A DNA stretch of 64,000 nucleotides, from assembly GCA_030655315.1 (NCBI GenBank), contig JAURVT010000043.1:1-64000 (forward strand). The letters are read 5' to 3'. The DNA is from Nocardioidaceae bacterium. GTDB lineage: Bacteria > Actinomycetota > Actinomycetes > Propionibacteriales > Nocardioidaceae. A program made the translations under genes and the position numbers. The notes under the pieces are model-generated. The model ran no database searches and was not told where the DNA came from. It saw only the letters and a list, made by a program, of their open reading frames with translations. Below, in pieces: positions 51,456 through 59,515 of the stretch; the first letter of the stretch is position 1; each line of letters opens with the position of its first letter.

Positions 51456-51490
51456 TACTGACGCGATGAATGATACATCGTGAATGTCAT
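51456..51490. promoter_or_regulatory. Operator-like inverted repeat before the AurF-like gene
   Basis: CGATG (51463-51467) and CATCG (51475-51479) are mirrored around AATGATA, with TGAC/GTCA further out (51459 and 51486). The region is AT-richer than its surroundings and contains possible -10 boxes on both strands. It resembles a TetR/MarR-type site; no regulator gene is next to it. Confidence 0.4.
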
Positions 51491-51596
51491 ATGGCTACTC
51501 TCACACGAGATTCGCTCCGAATGCCCGCAATCGGAGGCCACGGCCGGTCCGGGGAAGGCACCATGGAGGGGACACCCGCGGACCTGGGGAGGGCCC

Positions 51597-52031
51597 ATGG
51601 CGTCGTTCCGACGTGAGCTGACCACCGACCTGTCGATCGAGGACACGTGGACGGTGGTGACGGACCTGACCGGTCCGGGCTACTGGGGGCGACGGCTGCG
51701 CGCGTTCTCGCCCGACGACGTCCCGGTGGTCGAGGGGACCCGACTGACCTCGGCCACCCTGGTCGCCGACGTCGTGGTCGTCGCCGACGTGACGGTGGTG
51801 CGCTGCGAGCCGGGACCCCACGGGTGGCTGGTCCTGCACACCGAGAGCGAGATCGGCGACTCCACCGAGAACGTCAGGGTGGTGGCGACGCCGGGCCGCG
51901 GCACGGTGGTGGAGTACGAGGTCAGCGTCGACTCGAGGGTCGACGAGTCCGCGATGCGGATGTGGGGCGGGCAGTTCGCCGACGAGTGCCGGGACGGCCT
52001 GGTCGCGGCGCTGGCGGGCTCAGCGGCCTGA
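51597..52031 (+). CDS. SRPBCC superfamily protein
   Basis: It has 144 residues from ATG 51597 behind GGGGAGGG; an upstream in-frame start is less likely. It begins MASFRRELTTDLSIEDTW and has the beta-rich, helix-grip pattern of START/polyketide-cyclase-like proteins (VTDLTGPGYWGRRLRAFSPD). It binds a hydrophobic ligand in known relatives. It is divergent from the AurF-like gene and its 3' end overlaps the convergent glycosyltransferase gene by 12 bases. Confidence 0.72.
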   Translation: MASFRRELTTDLSIEDTWTVVTDLTGPGYWGRRLRAFSPDDVPVVEGTRLTSATLVADVVVVADVTVVRCEPGPHGWLVLHTESEIGDSTENVRVVATPGRGTVVEYEVSVDSRVDESAMRMWGGQFADECRDGLVAALAGSAA

Positions 52032-53573
52032 GGGGCACTCCGCCGGCGGTGCGGGCAGTCGGCGCTGCACGTCGTCACGGAGCAGCATCGCGAACCCGCA
52101 CACCGTCGAGACCTGCCGGTACCGGTCCCGGACGACGGGCTGCGCGGCGGCGGGGTCGATGCCCCACGACCGCAGCGTGCCCTGCCACAGGACGATCCAC
52201 TCCGGCGCGTCCGGCCCGGCCAGCACGGCGGCCAGCTCGGTGAGACGGGGGTCGCGGACGCGCACGGGGAGGCTCCAGACCATCGGGTACGGGCTCGTCA
52301 GCCCGGCCTCGTAGAGGATCCCGGGCTGGCCGTAGCCGATGACCGCGGTGTCGCCGGGGACGGTCGCGGCCCGCAGCCAGGAGGCCGCGGCGGACGGACG
52401 CGACCCCGTCTCGATCCGCTGCAGGCTGCTCGTCGTCCCGGCGATCACCGCCAGCACGAGCGCGTAGACGACGACGGGCCGCCCGACGCGCCGGGTGCGA
52501 CGGACGCCGCCCCCGGCGATGGCGGCCGCGAGGACTAGCCCGGGCAGCATCTCGAGCAGGTAGTGCAGCCAGTAGCTGCCGCCGGCGAAGACCGAGAACG
52601 TCGTCCAGGCCAGGACGGCCACGGCGCCGGTGCCGACGTGGTCCCGTCCGCGTCGTCGCACCACCGAGACCAGGGCGAGCGTGGCCAGGACGGCGCCGCC
52701 GCTGATCACGAACGACCCGATGATCCTCACCAGGCGCTCGCCGGTGGCGGGGCTCGCCGAGCTGGAGATCACGGCCGCTGCCTCGGCGCGGAAGGGGAAG
52801 AGGGCGTTCCACAGCTCGAGCAGGCCGGTGCCCCGCGACGCGGCCCAGATCAGCACGACCGTGGCCGTGGCGAGGGCGCCGACCACGCCGGCGAGCACGA
52901 CGCGGAGGCCCGCACGGCGGTCCATCCGGCCGACGAGCACGGCGACGCCGATCGCGACGACGGCGAAGACGAACCCGTCGACGATGTTCTGCTTGACCAG
53001 CGGGGCCAGCGCGGAGAGCGCGCCGGCGAGCAGTCCGCCGCGCAGCTGTCGGCCGCGGTCGGGCTCGTCGACCAGGCGCAGGACGACCGCGACCGCGGCC
53101 ATCACCGGGACGATGGCGAGCAGCTCGCCGCTGACCTCGGGGGCGCCGAACATCGAGGTGGTGAGGAAGGCTCCCGCGGCCATCGCCGCCCAGCGCCCGC
53201 CGGCGTCACCGCGGGCGGTGCGGCCGGCGTCGAAGGCGAGCAGCACCACGAGCGCCGCGGCCAGGCAGCCGATCAGGCGGAGCGGCACCGCGCCGCCGAG
53301 CGCGTCGGCCGCCCCGAAGATCGCGATGAGCAGCGGTGGACGGTCGACCCAGTAGGCGCCGTACAGCGATCCGTCGCCCGCGTGCCACTGCGACCCGAGG
53401 AGCAGGAACCCGCCCTCGTCGGCGCCGACGTGGAGCGTCAGGAACGGCAGGCGGGCCCCGACGACCAGCAGCACGCACAGCGCCACCCAGGTCCGGGTGC
53501 CGACGGGGGTGCGGGGCCGACGAGCCCGGGGCGACGGCGGCCCCGGCGCGCGCTCGACCGTCGTGACCCCCAC
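52020..53573 (-). CDS. GT-C family membrane glycosyltransferase
   Basis: It has 517 residues from GTG 53573. It has about ten to eleven membrane helices. The first outside loop carries GADEGGFLLLG, the acidic DE pair characteristic of ArnT/PMT-type GT-C enzymes that use polyprenyl-phosphate sugars, followed by WVDRPPLLIAIFG. A cysteine and Arg-rich domain forms the C terminus. The sugar and acceptor are unknown. GACAAT ends 6 bases before the start, a near match to the leaderless pattern. Confidence 0.82.
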   Translation of the reverse strand: MGVTTVERAPGPPSPRARRPRTPVGTRTWVALCVLLVVGARLPFLTLHVGADEGGFLLLGSQWHAGDGSLYGAYWVDRPPLLIAIFGAADALGGAVPLRLIGCLAAALVVLLAFDAGRTARGDAGGRWAAMAAGAFLTTSMFGAPEVSGELLAIVPVMAAVAVVLRLVDEPDRGRQLRGGLLAGALSALAPLVKQNIVDGFVFAVVAIGVAVLVGRMDRRAGLRVVLAGVVGALATATVVLIWAASRGTGLLELWNALFPFRAEAAAVISSSASPATGERLVRIIGSFVISGGAVLATLALVSVVRRRGRDHVGTGAVAVLAWTTFSVFAGGSYWLHYLLEMLPGLVLAAAIAGGGVRRTRRVGRPVVVYALVLAVIAGTTSSLQRIETGSRPSAAASWLRAATVPGDTAVIGYGQPGILYEAGLTSPYPMVWSLPVRVRDPRLTELAAVLAGPDAPEWIVLWQGTLRSWGIDPAAAQPVVRDRYRQVSTVCGFAMLLRDDVQRRLPAPPAECPSGR

Positions 53574-53603
53574 CCCGAGATTGTCCCCGCCCCACCTGAC
53601 CGG

Positions 53604-53652
53604 GGCCCGTCCAGGACGTGAACGACGGCGGTGACGTCCGGCACGTCGGGCC
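53604..53652 (-). terminator. Hairpin after the SDR gene
   Basis: GGCCCG (53604-53609) and GACGTG (53615-53620) pair with CACGTC (53642-53647) and CGGGCC (53647-53652). It lies just beyond the SDR stop on the minus strand. Confidence 0.45.
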
Positions 53653-53657
53653 GGGAC

Positions 53658-54611
53658 CTAGGAGGCGAAGGCGTCCACGCCGGTGAGCTCGGCGGAGACC
53701 GTCCAGAGGCGTGCGGCCTGCTCGGGGTCGACGGCGTGCGGGCGGACGCCGGACGACCCCTCGGTCGCGAGCGGGGCGACGTCGCAGTCCTCGCAGTAGA
53801 CGCCGCCGAGGCCGTCGAGCTGCGGCGAGGTGGCGGCCCAGACCTGGGTGGCGGCGCCCTGCGCGGGGGTCTTGAACGACGGGTTGAGGGGGTTGCCCTC
53901 CTCGTCGATCCAGCCCTTGTCGACCATCTCCTGCTTCGGGAGGTGGCGCTGGAGCGGCGTCAGGATGCCGCCCGGGTGCAGCGAGAACGCCCGGACGCCC
54001 GCGTCCTGGCCGAGCGCGTCGAGGTGCACCGCGAACAGGGCGTTCGCCGTCTTGGCCTGGCCGTAGGCCCTCCACTTGTCGTAGCCCTGCTCGAGCTGGA
54101 GGTCGTCCCAGACCATGGGGCTGTTCTTGTGGCCCGACGACGACACCGAGACGACGCGGGCGCCGCCGGTGGCGATCGCGGGCCAGAGCCGGTTGACGAG
54201 CGCGAAGTGGCCGAGGTGGTTGGTGGCGAGCTGGGCCTCCCAGCCGGGGCCGACGCGCGTCTCGGGGCACGCCATGATGCCGGCGTCGTCGATCATCAGG
54301 TCGATCGAGCGGCCGGACGCGAGGAAGCGGTCGGCGAACGCCGCGACGCTCGCCAGGTCGCCGAGGTCCAGCTCGTCGACCTCCACGCCGTCGATCCCGT
54401 CGAGTCGCTCGCGCGCCGCGTCGGGCCGGCGCGCGGGGACGACGACGTGGGCGCCGGCCCCGGCGAGCGCCCGGGTGGTCTCCAGGCCGAGACCGGAGTA
54501 GCCGCCGGTGACGACCGCCAGCCTCCCGCCGAGGTCGATCCCGGCGAGGACCTCGTCCGCGGTGGTGTCGGCGCCGAAGCCGGATCCGATGGGCTGCTGG
54601 GGGGTGCGCAT
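53658..54611 (-). CDS. Short-chain dehydrogenase/reductase
   Basis: It has 317 residues from ATG 54611 (leaderless -10 box 7 bases upstream). Cofactor motif TGGYSGLGLETTRAL near residue 34, NNAG position altered to DDAG (IDDAGIMACPE), catalytic Ser in SVSSSGHKNS and YGQAKTANALFAV (Tyr and Lys) are present. The length and the NHLGHFALVNRLWPAI segment resemble the retinol/protochlorophyllide-type classical SDRs. The first residue of the NNAG motif is unusual. The substrate is unknown. Confidence 0.88.
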   Translation of the reverse strand: MRTPQQPIGSGFGADTTADEVLAGIDLGGRLAVVTGGYSGLGLETTRALAGAGAHVVVPARRPDAARERLDGIDGVEVDELDLGDLASVAAFADRFLASGRSIDLMIDDAGIMACPETRVGPGWEAQLATNHLGHFALVNRLWPAIATGGARVVSVSSSGHKNSPMVWDDLQLEQGYDKWRAYGQAKTANALFAVHLDALGQDAGVRAFSLHPGGILTPLQRHLPKQEMVDKGWIDEEGNPLNPSFKTPAQGAATQVWAATSPQLDGLGGVYCEDCDVAPLATEGSSGVRPHAVDPEQAARLWTVSAELTGVDAFAS

Positions 54612-54618
54612 GACCGCG

Positions 54619-54624
54619 ACGCTA
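54619..54624 (-). promoter_or_regulatory. Leaderless promoter -10 box (TAGCGT) formed by the dedA stop codon
   Basis: On the minus strand TAGCGT ends 7 bases before the SDR ATG. Its first three bases are the TAG stop codon of the upstream dedA gene. Confidence 0.55.
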
Positions 54625-55254
54625 CGACCTCGAGCGCGGGGCGGCACGACCGCCTGCACGGTGACGTCGCCACAGGACGGCGAGGACGATCGCGACCACC
54701 ACGACGGCGGCGACCACCTCGCCGCCCCGACCGAGACCGGTCTCGAGGCGGCGGTACGACGCGCCGGCCAGGTAGCCCGCGACGCCCACGACGCCCACCC
54801 ACAGCGCCCCGCCCACGACGTTGGACACGGTGAAGGTCGTGCGGTGCATGCCCGCCATCCCGGCCACGCCCGGCACCAGCGCCCGTAGGGCCGCGGCCCA
54901 GCGCCCGACCACGACGGCCAGCCCGCCGCGTCGACGCACGAGGTCGAGGGCGCGGTCGAGGCCCCCGCCCGCGCGGACCCGCTCGGGAACGCGCTCGACC
55001 AGCGACGGTCCCCAGCGGCGTCCGACCAGGTAGCCCACCTGGTCCCCGAGCGCCGCACCCAGGGTGCCGACGACCAGCACCGACCAGAGCGGGATCGACC
55101 CGCCGTGCGCGACGACCCCACCCACGATGATCGCGATCTCCCCGGGCACGACCAGCCCGACGAACGCGGACGCCTCGACGGCCGGGAGGGCGAAGACCAG
55201 CAGCAGCACGACCCACGGCGGGAGCGACACCAGGGCGTCGACGACTCCGGACAC
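54622..55254 (-). CDS. DedA family membrane protein
   Basis: It has 210 residues from GTG 55254 (GAGGAGA upstream). Hydrophobic segments cover 10-60, 105-125 and 140-200. The DedA/SNARE-associated region shows VGLVVPGEIAIIVGGVVA, GDQVGYLVGRRWGP and GVAGMAGMHRTTFTVSNVVGG. DedA proteins are lipid flippases or antiporter-like proteins needed for membrane homeostasis. It is upstream of the SDR gene and probably gives some of its transcription. Confidence 0.88.
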   Translation of the reverse strand: MSGVVDALVSLPPWVVLLLVFALPAVEASAFVGLVVPGEIAIIVGGVVAHGGSIPLWSVLVVGTLGAALGDQVGYLVGRRWGPSLVERVPERVRAGGGLDRALDLVRRRGGLAVVVGRWAAALRALVPGVAGMAGMHRTTFTVSNVVGGALWVGVVGVAGYLAGASYRRLETGLGRGGEVVAAVVVVAIVLAVLWRRHRAGGRAAPRSRS

Positions 55255-55316
55255 AGGAGGTCTCCTCGATCGGCACGGGCCTGACGCGTCGATCCTGCCA
55301 CCGGTGCGAGGAGGGC

Positions 55317-55322
55317 TAACGT
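55317..55322 (+). promoter_or_regulatory. Leaderless promoter -10 box (TAACGT) for kup
   Basis: It ends 7 bases before GTG 55330 and supports this longer start over ATG 55375. Confidence 0.55.
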
Positions 55323-55329
55323 CGAGGAC

Positions 55330-57279
55330 GTGCAGACGACCGCGCGGTCCGCGTCCTCACCACCGTGGCGCCCGATGAGCGCCGAGCACCCGCACGCGGG
55401 CGGGGTCGTCGCCGTGGTCGGGGCCGTCGGGATCGTGTTCGGCGACATCGGCACCAGCGTCCTGTACGCGATGGGCACGGTGCTGCGCGAGGGGACGTCC
55501 CGCGGGCGGCCTCTCGATCCCGAGATCGTCTACGGGATGACCTCGACGGTGATCTGGTCGATGCTCCTCATCGTCACGGTGCTCTACGTCCGGCTGCTGC
55601 TGCGGGCCGACAACGACGGCGAGGGCGGGCTGCTCGCGCTGCTCGGCCTGCTGCGCGGACACGTCCGGACCGGGCGTGCGGCGGCGGTGCTGGCGCTGCT
55701 CGGCATGGTGGGAGCGGCGATGTTCCTGGGCGACAGCGTCATCACGCCGGCGATCTCGGTGCTCTCGGCCGCCGAGGGGCTCGAGCTGGCCTACCCGTCC
55801 CTCGCCCGCGCCGTGGTGCCGCTGGCCCTGGTGGTGCTCGCGGGCCTGTTCGTCCTGCAGCGCTTCGGCACCAGCCGGATCGGCCGGCTGTTCGGGCCGG
55901 TGATGATGCTCTGGTTCGCCGCGATCGCGGTGCTGGGGGTGGGCGCGATCGTGCGGGAGCCGTCGGTGCTCCAGGCGCTGTCGCCGCACTGGATCGTGCT
56001 CTACGTGCGCGACGAGCCGCTCGTCGCGTTCCTGTCCCTCGGCGCGGTCGTGCTCGCCGTCACCGGCGCCGAGGCGCTGTACGCCGACCTCGGTCACCTC
56101 GGACGTCAGGCCATCACCCGGGGCTGGCTGTTCGTGGTGTTCCCCGCGCTGGTGCTCAGCTACCTCGGTCAGGCGGCGGCGGTCGTCCGCGACCCGTCGG
56201 CCGCGGGCAACCCGTTCTTCGCCCTCGTGCCGTCGTGGGGCCGGCTGCCGATGGTGGCCCTGGCCACCCTGGCCACGATCATCGCGTCGCAGGCGGTGAT
56301 CTCGGGGGCGTTCACGGTGGTGCACCAGGCGACCCGGCTCGGCTTCCTGCCGCCGCTGAGGACCCTGCACACCTCGCGCAGCAACGTCGGCCAGATCTAC
56401 CTGCCCGCGGTGAACTGGATGCTCGCAGTGGTGGTGCTCGTCCTCGTCGTCGTGTTCGGCAGCTCGGCGTCGCTCGCGTCGGCGTACGGGGTGGCGGTGA
56501 CCACGACCATCACCGTCACCACGTCGATGTACCTGACGCTCACCTGGCAGCGCGAGCGCCGCGTCACCGGGAGCCTGGTGGTCGCGGGCGCGATCCTCCT
56601 GGTCGTGCTCGTGTTCCTGGCGGCCAACGTGCCGAAGGTCGAGTCCGGCGGCTGGCTGCCGCTCGGGCTGGGCGTGGTGATCGTGGTGGTGATGTCGACC
56701 TGGCGGGCCGGCCAGGGACGCATCGACGTCGCCCGGCACCACCACGAGACCTCGGTCCGCGCGATCCTCGACGAGGTCGCCGACGAGTCGTCGGCGACCC
56801 ACCGCACGCCGGGCAGCGCGGTCTTCTTCACCCGCCACCCCGGGCTCGCACCGATGGCGATGTGCACCTCGGTCCAGCAGAACCACGTGCTCCACCAGCA
56901 GGTGGTCCTGCTGAGCTGGAGCACCGCCGACACCCCGGCGGCGCCCGCGGACCGTCGCGTCGTGGTCGACCTGCTCGGGGACGCGGGCGACGGCGTCGTG
57001 CAGGTCACGGCCGTGTTCGGCTACCGCGAGCGGCCCGACGTCATCGGGGTCCTGGAGCGGGCCCGCGAGCTGGCCGACGGAGAGCTGGACGACCTCGACC
57101 CGTCCGAGGCGGTGTTCTTCGTGTCGCTCCCCGTGGTGCAGTTCAGCACCGCCAGCGACATGGCGCGGTGGCGCCAGCGGCTGTTCCTCGCCGTCACGCG
57201 GATGGTGCCCGACCCGGTCGAGCTGCTGCGGCTGCCGCGTGACCGCACCGTCGTCGTCGGGCGGGAGCTCACGCTCTGA
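55330..57279 (+). CDS. kup: Kup/KUP-type potassium transporter
   Basis: It has 649 residues, the normal KUP length, from GTG 55330. Twelve membrane helices span about 25-455, and a cytosolic C-terminal domain follows. The family motif in helix 1 reads [10 protein letters not shown] (38-47), with Val in place of the usual Pro. [13 protein letters not shown] and [17 protein letters not shown] are standard. It takes up K+ with H+. It stands alone, divergent from dedA. Confidence 0.93.
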   Translation: MQTTARSASSPPWRPMSAEHPHAGGVVAVVGAVGIVFGDIGTSVLYAMGTVLREGTSRGRPLDPEIVYGMTSTVIWSMLLIVTVLYVRLLLRADNDGEGGLLALLGLLRGHVRTGRAAAVLALLGMVGAAMFLGDSVITPAISVLSAAEGLELAYPSLARAVVPLALVVLAGLFVLQRFGTSRIGRLFGPVMMLWFAAIAVLGVGAIVREPSVLQALSPHWIVLYVRDEPLVAFLSLGAVVLAVTGAEALYADLGHLGRQAITRGWLFVVFPALVLSYLGQAAAVVRDPSAAGNPFFALVPSWGRLPMVALATLATIIASQAVISGAFTVVHQATRLGFLPPLRTLHTSRSNVGQIYLPAVNWMLAVVVLVLVVVFGSSASLASAYGVAVTTTITVTTSMYLTLTWQRERRVTGSLVVAGAILLVVLVFLAANVPKVESGGWLPLGLGVVIVVVMSTWRAGQGRIDVARHHHETSVRAILDEVADESSATHRTPGSAVFFTRHPGLAPMAMCTSVQQNHVLHQQVVLLSWSTADTPAAPADRRVVVDLLGDAGDGVVQVTAVFGYRERPDVIGVLERARELADGELDDLDPSEAVFFVSLPVVQFSTASDMARWRQRLFLAVTRMVPDPVELLRLPRDRTVVVGRELTL

Positions 57280-57320
57280 CCCCGACGGGCGCGGCGGGGA
57301 CCGGCGGCGAGAATGGGGCC

Positions 57321-58166
57321 ATGACCGACACCGTTGACGCCGTCCCGACCACCTGGAACGCCTCGGGCGAGTACGAGGACATCCGCTACGAGACCACCGA
57401 CGACGGCATCGCCAAGATCACGATCTGCCGCCCCGAGGTGCACAACGCCTTCCGCCCGCAGACGATCGTCGAGATCTCGCAGGCGCTCACGGTGGCGCGC
57501 GAGGACACGTCGGTCGGCGTCATCATCCTCACCGGCGAGGGCGACAAGGCGTTCTGCTCCGGCGGGGACCAGCGCGTCCGGGGCGACAGCGGCTACCAGA
57601 GCGAGGCCGGCGCGGTCGGCCGGTTCCACGTCACCGACCTGCACGTGCAGATGCGCCGCTGCCCCAAGCCGATCGTGGCCATGGTCGCCGGCTGGGCCAT
57701 CGGCGGCGGCCACGTGCTGCACCTCGTCGCCGACCTGACGATCGCCGCCGACAACGGCCGCTTCGGCCAGGTGGGCCCCAAGGTCGGCTCGTTCGACGGC
57801 GGCTTCGGCGCCAGCGTGCTGTCGCAGCTCGTCGGGATGAAGAAGGCCAAGGAGATCTGGTTCCTGTGCCGCCAGTACGACGCCGCCGAGGCCCTCGAGA
57901 TGGGCCTGGTCAACACCGTCGTGCCGCTCGCGGACCTGGAGACCGAGACGGTGAAGTGGTGCCGCGAGATGCTCGCGCTGTCCCCGTTCGCCCTGCGCCT
58001 CCTCAAGGCCAGCTTCCACGCGGCCGAGGACGGCTACGCCGGCATCCAGCAGCTCGCCCACGACACCAACCTGCTCTTCTACGGCTCCGAGGAGGCGCAG
58101 GAGGGGCGCGACGCGTTCAAGGAGCGCCGCACGCCCGACTTCACCCAGTTCCCCCGCCGCGCCTGA
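57321..58166 (+). CDS. menB: 1,4-dihydroxy-2-naphthoyl-CoA synthase MenB
   Basis: Ring closure of o-succinylbenzoyl-CoA in menaquinone synthesis. It has 281 residues from ATG 57321. It is a crotonase-fold protein, with family marks [52 protein letters not shown] (active-site Asp) and the C-terminal [18 protein letters not shown] lies 6 bases before the ATG, close to a leaderless -10 box. No other men gene lies in the window. Confidence 0.95.
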   Translation: MTDTVDAVPTTWNASGEYEDIRYETTDDGIAKITICRPEVHNAFRPQTIVEISQALTVAREDTSVGVIILTGEGDKAFCSGGDQRVRGDSGYQSEAGAVGRFHVTDLHVQMRRCPKPIVAMVAGWAIGGGHVLHLVADLTIAADNGRFGQVGPKVGSFDGGFGASVLSQLVGMKKAKEIWFLCRQYDAAEALEMGLVNTVVPLADLETETVKWCREMLALSPFALRLLKASFHAAEDGYAGIQQLAHDTNLLFYGSEEAQEGRDAFKERRTPDFTQFPRRA

Positions 58167-58255
58167 CCTGAGGGTCCCGGCATCCCGCCTGACTGCGTCG
58201 CTCGGGGCTCCGACGGACACGAACGGTTCGGTGTCGGGATCGTGGCCGGCCCGGG

Positions 58256-58395
58256 GTCTCGGTGGGTGAGACGATCCGGCGCTGACCATGGCAAACAGGT
58301 GCCTCACACGGTGTATTCACCACGGGAAGCGCCCGTTTCCCTTGGTCGGTGTGACGCCTGTGGCGGGTGGGGTGGGCCGGTCCACCCACCGAGAC
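58256..58395 (+). ncRNA. Putative rod-like structured RNA element, copy 1
   Basis: The outer stem is 13 bp perfect (58256-58268 with 58383-58395). The inner hairpin at 58290-58341 (GGCAAAC...) has two weakened pairs compared with the other copies (right arm ends TTTCCC). The apex GGTG-TATT-CACC is the same in all copies. No promoter was found, so transcription is unproven. Confidence 0.4.
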
Positions 58396-58451
58396 GGCCA
58401 CCCGGCCGCAGGGAGTCGGCGGCGCGGCCCCGTCCGTAGGTGCCTGTCGGT

Positions 58452-58525
58452 GAGTACCCCGGCGGCGCCGCACTCGAACCGTGGGCGCGGTCAGTCGCCG
58501 TCGGTGCGGTGCCACCGGGGTGCTC
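58452..58525 (+). other. Second hairpin of unit 1
   Basis: A 22-bp stem (58452-58473 with 58504-58525); 19 pairs are Watson-Crick and the three differences are G-U compatible. Units 2 and 3 keep shorter versions (GCACCCC/GGGGTGC), and the truncated unit 4 has lost the right arm. Confidence 0.5.
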
Positions 58526-58587
58526 GAAGGACGAAGGGCGCAGCGAGGGACGGGGCCGCGGGGTGTCGGGCTTGTGGCCGGCCTCGG

Positions 58588-58727
58588 GTCTTGGTGGGTG
58601 AGACGATCCGGCGCTGACCGTGGCAAACAGGTGCTTCACACGGTGTATTCACCACGGGAGGCACCCGTTTGCCTCGGTCGGTGTGACGCCTGTGGCGGGT
58701 GGGGCGAGCCGGTCCACCCACCGAGAC
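58588..58727 (+). ncRNA. Putative rod-like structured RNA element, copy 2
   Basis: The outer stem 58588-58600 pairs with 58715-58727 with one G-U. The inner hairpin is 58622-58673. In the stem, positions that are G-U in copy 3 are A-U here, and the reverse. Confidence 0.4.
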
Positions 58728-58910
58728 GGTCACCCGGCCGCAGGGAGTCGGCGGCGCGGACCCGTCCGTAGGTGCCTGTCGGTGTGCACCCCGGCGGCGC
58801 CGCACCCGACCCGTCGGCGCGGTCGGTCGCGGTGGAGCTGGGGTGCTCGCACGTCGAAGGGCGCAGCGAGGAACGGGCCCGCGGGATGTCGGGCTCGTGG
58901 CCGGACACAG

Positions 58911-59050
58911 GTCTTGATGCGCGAGACGATCCGGCGCTGACCATGGCAAACAGGTGCTTCACACGGTGTATTCACCACGGGAAGCGCCCGTTTGCCTCGG
59001 TCGGTGTGACGCCTGTGGTGGGTGGTGCCAGCCGGTCCACCCACCGAGAC
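58911..59050 (+). ncRNA. Putative rod-like structured RNA element, copy 3
   Basis: The inner hairpin 58945-58996 has a 16-bp stem with one mismatch and one G-U. The outer stem (58911-58923 with 59038-59050) has decayed to partial pairing. Confidence 0.35.
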
Positions 59051-59233
59051 AGCCACCCGGCCGCGGGGAGTCGGCGGCGCGGCCCCGTCCGTAGGTGCCT
59101 GTCGGCGAGCACCCCGGCGGCGCCGCACTCGAACCGTCGGCGCGGTCGGCCGCGGTGGAGCTGGGGTGCTCGCACGTCGAAGGGCGCAGCGAGGGACGGG
59201 GCCGCGTGGTTTCGGGATGGTGGCCGGCCTCGG

Positions 59234-59373
59234 GTCTTGGTGGGTGAGACAACTCAGCGCTGAGCATGGCAAACAGGTGCTTCCCACGGTGTATTCACCA
59301 CGGGAAGCACCCGTTTGCCGTGGTCGGCGTGCCCCCTGTGGCAGGTGGGGCGGGCTGGTCCACCCACCGAGAC
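59234..59373 (+). ncRNA. Putative rod-like structured RNA element, copy 4
   Basis: The outer stem 59234-59246 pairs with 59361-59373 with one G-U. The inner hairpin 59268-59319 pairs further (GCTTCCC with GGGAAGC), a change that lengthens the stem compared with the other copies. Confidence 0.4.
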
Positions 59374-59460
59374 GGCCACCCGGCTGCCACGAGGAACTAC
59401 CGCCGGCCTCGTCCGTAGGTGCCTGTCGATGAGCACCCCAGCGGCGTCGCACCCGAGGCG

Positions 59461-59510
59461 CCGGCGCGGTCGGCCGTCGTCGCCGCGACGCGTGGCCGGC
59501 CGAGCGCCGG
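59461..59510 (-). terminator. Hairpin after the alpha/beta hydrolase gene
   Basis: CCGGCGC-GTCGGCC (59461-59475) pairs with GGCCGGCCGAGCGCCGG (59494-59510) with small bulges. It is 6 bases beyond the stop on the minus strand, at the edge of the repeat array. Confidence 0.55.
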
Positions 59511-59515
59511 ACCCC

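Larger units (their letters stand above)
58256..59476 (+). repeat. Four-copy tandem repeat, 323-332 bases per unit
   Basis: Unit starts (taken at GTCT[C/T]GGTGGGTG or its degenerate form) are 58256, 58588, 58911 and 59234; spacings are 332, 323 and 323. The fourth unit is truncated at about 59476. Copies agree in most positions, with differences scattered. Each unit carries complementary arms: the outer arm at the unit start pairs with CACCCACCGAGAC (58383, 58715, 59038, 59361). Copy 3 is the most degraded in the outer stem. Confidence 0.88.
58167..59515. other. 1.35-kb gene-free interval holding a tandem structured repeat array
   Basis: It lies between convergent menB and the alpha/beta hydrolase gene. 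The first 60 bases are unique, then a tail of one unit starts near 58225, followed by four units to about 59476 and a final hairpin at 59461-59510. Short ORFs open on both strands in every unit, but the differences between copies show no codon bias. Confidence 0.8.

Noticed and set aside
58288-59263. Tandem 106-109-codon ORFs in the repeat array, with Cys and His near the start, as a family of small proteins
   Set aside because: Copies differ about equally at all three codon positions, the composition is Arg/Gly/Pro-rich as expected for a non-coding GC-rich frame, equivalent ORFs open on the other strand, and no ribosome site precedes them.
58225-59476. CRISPR array
   Set aside because: Units are over 320 bases and repeat as wholes; there are no short repeats with unique spacers and no cas genes.
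58167-59515. Insertion sequence or MITE
   Set aside because: There is no transposase, no terminal inverted repeats bounding the whole block, and no target duplication visible; the units are tandem and polar instead.
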